Positions 60,368 to 64,000 of a DNA stretch of 64,000 bases are shown here, piece by piece. Both the position numbers and the translations under genes were made by a program. Numbering within the stretch: the stretch's first letter is position 1; each line of letters starts with the position of its first letter. The notes under the pieces are model-generated. The model saw nothing but the letters and a program-made list of their open reading frames with translations. It searched no databases and was not told the origin of the DNA. The stretch comes from Candidatus Tenderia electrophaga (GTDB taxonomy: Bacteria; Pseudomonadota; Gammaproteobacteria; Tenderiales; Tenderiaceae), in the NCBI GenBank assembly GCA_001447805.1, contig CP013099.1, positions 1,426,001 to 1,490,000 of the forward strand, read 5' to 3'.

Positions 60368-60838
60368 GTTGTGCGTGGCCCGCATTTCCCAACGGGATCG
60401 CGGGTTAATTCCCAGTGCTTCGACCGGGGGCTGATACATCGTTATGCCCAAGCGTCGAGATATTTTACATTTTTCGTCACGGCGGCGGGCGTCCGCCGGT
60501 AGCGCCGCTGCGCAGGGAAGCGTGCTTGACTGAAAAACGCACAATTCGCGCAATATCAGCCTTAATGGCGTTGCGCATGCCGTGCCATCGGCGCGCCGCT
60601 GTCAATGAATTTTACACATTGGCTTATGGTGGTGCTTTAAACACTGTTCTATATTTTGGTAAGCCTTTAGAATACTTGCGCTTAGCACGAATTGGTCTAT
60701 TTCATGCATCCCGGCATGTCGAGCGTGATGGCTGACAGTATTGCCCAGCCTATGCGTCACCCGTCTCGGGTAACATGGCCGAGCCGCATAGAAACAGCGT
60801 ATAAATAATGGAATAAAAAACCAAGAATGGGAGTAAGC
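60368..60838. other. 471-bp intergenic region with no gene
   Basis: Between the MFS gene and the dockerin-bearing gene. I find no supportable coding region. The right half is more AT-rich than its surroundings and probably carries the promoter of the next gene. Beyond that I see nothing I can name: no riboswitch and no clear repeat. Confidence 0.4.
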
Positions 60839-62668
60839 ATGAGTACCGAAAATCGATATGCGAAAATGGTTCGACGTGTGGTTCGCGAATCGGGCGGGTC
60901 AATCACCGGAGTCGGCAAGGCGATCGTCGCCGCGATGCTGATTTTATCCTCCCTGATCATGGCGCCGGCCATGGCGCAACAGGCCGATTCCAAGGGCACG
61001 GATTTTTGGCTGATGTTCAACGGTAACCTGGCGGGTGGCGGTGAAGTCGTTAATCTGTTTCTAACCGGCGACACGGCGGCCACCGGCACGGTGGAGATCC
61101 CTGGCCTCGCATTTTCGACGCCATTCTCGGTCACGCCGGGGACCGTGACCACGGTCACCCTGCCGTTGGCGGTGCGGGTTGACAGCAGCGATACCGTCGA
61201 GAATAAGGGGGTGCATGTGACGGCGGACCAAGAGGTTACGGTCTACGGACTCAACCGCCGCGATTCGACCACCGATGCCTTCATCGGGCTGCCGACCGAC
61301 ATCCTCGGCACGGACTACATCAACCTCGGCTATGCCAATGTGAATGTGGTGAATGGCACCCAATTCGGCATTGTCGCCAGCCAAGACAACACCACGGTCA
61401 CCATAACCCCCAGCGTCACCACCGGTGCGCGCACTGCCGGTGTGCCCTACAACATCACCCTGAACCAGGGGGAAACCTATCAGCTGCGCAATGCCTCACC
61501 GGCGCCCGCCGATTTGAGCGGTACCATCATTCAGTCGGATCTGCCCATCGCGGTGTTCGGGAGCCATCAGTGCGCCAACATCCCGCAGGGCTTTACGGCC
61601 TGTGATCACATCGTGGAGCAGCTGCCGCCCACCACCACCTGGGGCACGGCCTTTGTTACCTTTCCGCTGGCGACGCGGCTGAACGGCGATACCTTTCGTA
61701 TCCTGGCCGCCGAGGATGTCACCACGGTGAGCATCAACGGCAGCGTTGTCGCCACCCTCAACCGCGCAGAATTCCACGAGACGATTCTTACCGCCGGTTC
61801 CGTCATCAACACGGATAAGCCGGTGCTGGTGGCGCAATACTCCCACGGTACCTCGTTTGATGGGGTGACCTCGGATCCGTTCGAAGTGCTGGTGCCGCCG
61901 TTCGAGCAGTTCCTGGCTGGATACACGGTGACCACGCCCGCCACGGGCTTTGCCATCAACTTCGTCAGCGTGGTCGCGCCCAACGCCGCGGTTGGGGCCA
62001 TCACCCTGGATGGCGCGCCCATTCCGGCGGGTGACTATACGCCCATCGGCGCCAGTGGTTTTTCCGGCGTAGCAGTGCCGGTGAGTCTCGGCAGCCACAA
62101 CCTGGCCGGGCCGTTGCCGTTCGGACTTTCCAGCTACGGTTTTGATTCCGCCGATTCCTATGGTTATCCGGGCGGTCTGGGACTGGCCCAGGTGGCCGAA
62201 CTCACCGACCTGGGCCTGACCCCGGCGACGGCGACCAACCCCATCAATACCCAGCATTGCGTGATTGCCACTACCCTGGATCAGGGCGGCAATCCCTTGC
62301 CCGGGATTCGCGTGGATTTCACTGTCGCCGGGGTGAATCCGAATAGCGGATTCATTTTCACTGACGCCAATGGTGAAGCAGAGTTCTGCTACACCGGTAC
62401 AGTAGTGGGGGATGATATCGTCACCGCCACCGTCGGAAACCTCTCCGCCACGGCGTCGAAGACCTGGACCGATATCGCGGTGCAGCGTTGTGATGTGGAT
62501 AGTAGTGGCGTGGTGGATATCAGCGATATCCGCGCCATCGCAGCGGCACGCAATACGCCGGCCGCGGGCCCCACTGATCCGCGCGATGCCGACGGCAACG
62601 GTATCATCAGAGCCAATGATGCGCGTAAGTGTGTACTACAGTGCACCAACTCGCGTTGCGCGCCTTAA
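60839..62668 (+). CDS. Secreted protein with IgGFc-binding-like domain, Ig-like domain and dockerin-like module
   Basis: A 609-residue exported protein. The ATG at 60,839 is chosen because GGGAGT lies just upstream; another ATG at 60,827 is possible. After a long charged N-terminus and signal helix (AAMLILSSLIMAPAMAQ) comes a domain of the IgGFc-binding N-terminal type (KGTDFWLMFNGNL, VYGLNRRDSTTDAFIGLPTD, residues about 40-330). A Big_1-like Ig domain follows (DQGGNPLPGIRVDFTVAGV, about 470-550). It ends with a dockerin-like pair, DVDSSGVVDISD and DADGNGIIRAND, and a Cys-rich CVLQCTNSRCAP tail. This is a candidate partner of the downstream cohesin-like protein. Confidence 0.78.
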   Translation: MSTENRYAKMVRRVVRESGGSITGVGKAIVAAMLILSSLIMAPAMAQQADSKGTDFWLMFNGNLAGGGEVVNLFLTGDTAATGTVEIPGLAFSTPFSVTPGTVTTVTLPLAVRVDSSDTVENKGVHVTADQEVTVYGLNRRDSTTDAFIGLPTDILGTDYINLGYANVNVVNGTQFGIVASQDNTTVTITPSVTTGARTAGVPYNITLNQGETYQLRNASPAPADLSGTIIQSDLPIAVFGSHQCANIPQGFTACDHIVEQLPPTTTWGTAFVTFPLATRLNGDTFRILAAEDVTTVSINGSVVATLNRAEFHETILTAGSVINTDKPVLVAQYSHGTSFDGVTSDPFEVLVPPFEQFLAGYTVTTPATGFAINFVSVVAPNAAVGAITLDGAPIPAGDYTPIGASGFSGVAVPVSLGSHNLAGPLPFGLSSYGFDSADSYGYPGGLGLAQVAELTDLGLTPATATNPINTQHCVIATTLDQGGNPLPGIRVDFTVAGVNPNSGFIFTDANGEAEFCYTGTVVGDDIVTATVGNLSATASKTWTDIAVQRCDVDSSGVVDISDIRAIAAARNTPAAGPTDPRDADGNGIIRANDARKCVLQCTNSRCAP

Positions 62669-62680
62669 GCAAGCAGTCAA

Positions 62681-62720
62681 TTGCCGGGGGCCAAAAGCTC
62701 CCGGCAAGCCGTTTTAGTTT
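62681..62720 (+). terminator. Intrinsic terminator after the dockerin-bearing gene
   Basis: A perfect 8-bp stem TTGCCGGG / CCCGGCAA with an 11-base loop (62,681-62,707), then a T-rich tail (GTTTTAGTTT). It lies 12 bases after the stop and separates the gene from the PEP-CTERM cohesin gene. Confidence 0.75.
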
Positions 62721-62758
62721 AATGGGAAATAATTAAGATTAAGTAAGGAGTAATCCCC

Positions 62759-63403
62759 ATGAAGAAGTTTATGACCCCTATTTTCGGCCTGGCACTGTTG
62801 GCCGTTACCACCCAGGCAGGGGCGGTGGTGCTGAGTCTGGAACCGTCCTCGCAAGATGCGGTGCCGACGGATGCCGTCAGTCTGGATCTCACCGTAAGCG
62901 GGCTGAGTGCCGGCGGCCCCGATTCCTTGGGTGATTTTGATCTGGATATCTTTTATGACACCGCTGCGCTTACCTTCAGCGGTTATAGCCTGGGGGGTTT
63001 CCTCGGTGATATCGGTCTGGGCGAGGCGCTGGATTTCAGTCTGGGCGATCTGGGCGGCGGCATTATCAATCTTCACGAAGTGAGCCTGCTGGAAGCGGAT
63101 GCGGTGAGCTGTGTCTTTTGTGCGGGCCCGTACCTGGATGATATCCAGCCCGGTAGCTTTGTCTTGGCGACCCTGGATTTCATTGTTGACGTTCTGCCGG
63201 TGGGCAGCAGCACCACGGTCGGGATTGGCGGCATCTTTTCACTGGATGACGGCTTCGGCGATCCGCTGGCCATCACCGGCACCGCCGATGCCGTGATTCG
63301 CAACCCGGCCCCTGCGAGTGTGCCGGAGCCGGCAACGCTTGCGCTGCTCATGCTCGGCCTGGTGGGGATGACCTTGATGCATCAACGCCGATCGCGGGCC
63401 TGA
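62759..63403 (+). CDS. Cohesin-like protein with PEP-CTERM sorting signal
   Basis: A 214-residue exported protein. It has a signal peptide (PIFGLALLAVTTQAGA) and one beta-sandwich domain. The pattern SLEPSSQDAVPTDAVSLDLTVSGL, SLGDFDLDIFYDTAALTF and PGSFVLATLDFIVD matches cohesin-type folds. It ends in the PEP-CTERM tail VPEPATLALLMLGLVGMTLMHQRRSRA, with a proline-rich motif, a membrane helix and a basic end. Exosortase would cleave this and anchor or release the protein. No exosortase gene is present in the window. It has a strong ribosome-binding site (AAGGAG) and its own terminator-bounded unit. Confidence 0.85.
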   Translation: MKKFMTPIFGLALLAVTTQAGAVVLSLEPSSQDAVPTDAVSLDLTVSGLSAGGPDSLGDFDLDIFYDTAALTFSGYSLGGFLGDIGLGEALDFSLGDLGGGIINLHEVSLLEADAVSCVFCAGPYLDDIQPGSFVLATLDFIVDVLPVGSSTTVGIGGIFSLDDGFGDPLAITGTADAVIRNPAPASVPEPATLALLMLGLVGMTLMHQRRSRA

Positions 63404-63627
63404 GTTGATGTCCCGCTAGTAACTTAAGCCCCGGGTAAGCACTCGGGGGCAATGGGGTAATCATCGGGCTGATCCTGATTGCAAAGGTACACTTGCCCTA
63501 TCACGGCTGAGGGTGTAGTAATAGTGAAATCACAAAAATGAGACGGCCCGAAGATAGGCTCGGCGCATGAGATTGCATTGAGAACGTCTGGTGGTTAGTA
63601 GCGGGTTTGGCATGAGTGGGGGTCACC
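63404..63627. other. 224-bp intergenic region before the last gene
   Basis: A spacer between the PEP-CTERM gene and the truncated last gene. A weak GC-rich hairpin (GCCCCG / CGGGGGC) lies near 63,430-63,450 but has no T run. No gene is supported. The promoter of the next gene is presumably here. Confidence 0.35.
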
Positions 63628-64000
63628 ATGACACACCGGATACAGGCAATCCTTGCCTCGGTCCTATTATATTTTTCTCTTTTCGGACCCGCACTGGCGG
63701 CGGATGTGTGTCCGTCCGGGTGTGCGCACGCCAGCATCCAAGACGCCCTCGATGCTGCAACCTGGGGTGCCACGATAACCGTCGGCCCAGGAGTCTATAG
63801 AGAAACCATCGTCACAACAACCAAGTATGTGACCTTGCAAAGTGTAGCGGGCGCCTCGGATACCATTATCGACGCTACCGGGCTGGGGGAGCGTGTTATC
63901 ACCATCAACACATGGCCCGATGTGGTACTGGAGCGCTGCGATGTGGATGGCGACTATGTCGTGGACATTAATGATATTAGAGCCATCATGGCGGTGCGTA
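63628..64000 (+). CDS. Secreted protein, beta-helix start joined to a dockerin-like module (runs off the window)
   Basis: An open frame from the ATG at 63,628 to the window end: 124 codons plus one base, with no stop. It has a signal peptide (AILASVLLYFSLFGPALA) and a Cys-containing start CPSGCAHASIQDALDAA. The next segment, VGPGVYRETIV, YVTLQSVAG and TIIDATGLGERVITI, is typical of the first turns of pectate-lyase/NosD-type beta-helix proteins. The chain then runs directly into ERCDVDGDYVVDINDIRAIMAVR, a dockerin-like repeat nearly matching the one at 62,497-62,560. The usual many beta-helix turns are missing, so the protein is unusually compact. Confidence 0.7.
   Translation, partial: MTHRIQAILASVLLYFSLFGPALAADVCPSGCAHASIQDALDAATWGATITVGPGVYRETIVTTTKYVTLQSVAGASDTIIDATGLGERVITINTWPDVVLERCDVDGDYVVDINDIRAIMAVR

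Noticed and set aside
60415-60735. Plus-strand open frame of 106 codons in the spacer before the dockerin gene
   Set aside because: No ribosome-binding site, no coding-like composition and no recognisable domain.

Overview
The window reads as a high-GC chromosomal segment of a gammaproteobacterium, probably a halotolerant or haloalkaliphilic member near the purple-sulfur or sulfur-oxidising lineages. The lineage is inferred from gene order and protein flavour: bamD/rluD/pgeF, miaA-hfq-hflX-hflK-hflC, hisZ-purA, uvrA beside an MFS gene, and a TusA/BepA pair. The lifestyle is inferred from a complete glycine-to-betaine methylation pathway plus a BCCT osmolyte carrier. I found no tRNA, rRNA, CRISPR array, phage or transposase gene.

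Layout. 1-22,770 is mostly housekeeping: envelope assembly (two BamD-like lipoproteins), RNA modification (rluD, miaA), peptide deformylase, hfq-hflXKC, hisZ, purA, then catalase, a small cytochrome c, msrA, slyD, a degenerate Nudix/cupin pair, an LPP20-type lipoprotein and a BepA-like protease. 22,877-29,974 holds tusA, a chemoreceptor, an RND efflux adaptor/permease pair with an operator-like palindrome in its promoter, and a small membrane protein. 29,981-32,988 has a hexose-6-phosphate mutarotase and the glycine betaine synthesis operon (GSMT-SDMT).

33,188-45,980 is a long minus-strand cobalamin operon. A cobalamin riboswitch leads btuB, a btuN-like membrane gene, cbiA, cobO, a signal-less BtuF-like protein, cbiB, cobD, a periplasmic BtuF-like protein, cobQ, cobU, cobT, cobC and cobS, most of them touching or overlapping. 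It covers uptake and the late (amidation, adenosylation, nucleotide loop) steps. Early corrin-ring genes and the BtuCD transporter are absent here.

46,063-51,482 is the SOS mutagenesis cassette imuA-imuB-dnaE2 behind a perfect LexA box. dnaE2 carries a 180-bp inverted-repeat element, translated in frame as 60 extra residues. 51,677-60,367 has a BCCT transporter, a membrane-anchored FMN glutamate-synthase-like protein, a PRC-barrel/EF-hand secreted protein, uvrA and a YajR-type MFS carrier.

60,839-64,000 is the most unusual part. A large secreted protein ends in a dockerin-like module. The next gene is a cohesin-like protein with a PEP-CTERM sorting tail. A third secreted gene runs off the window with a beta-helix start joined to the same dockerin-like module. 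Together they suggest an exosortase-sorted cohesin/dockerin surface assembly in a bacterium with no visible cellulose-degrading genes.
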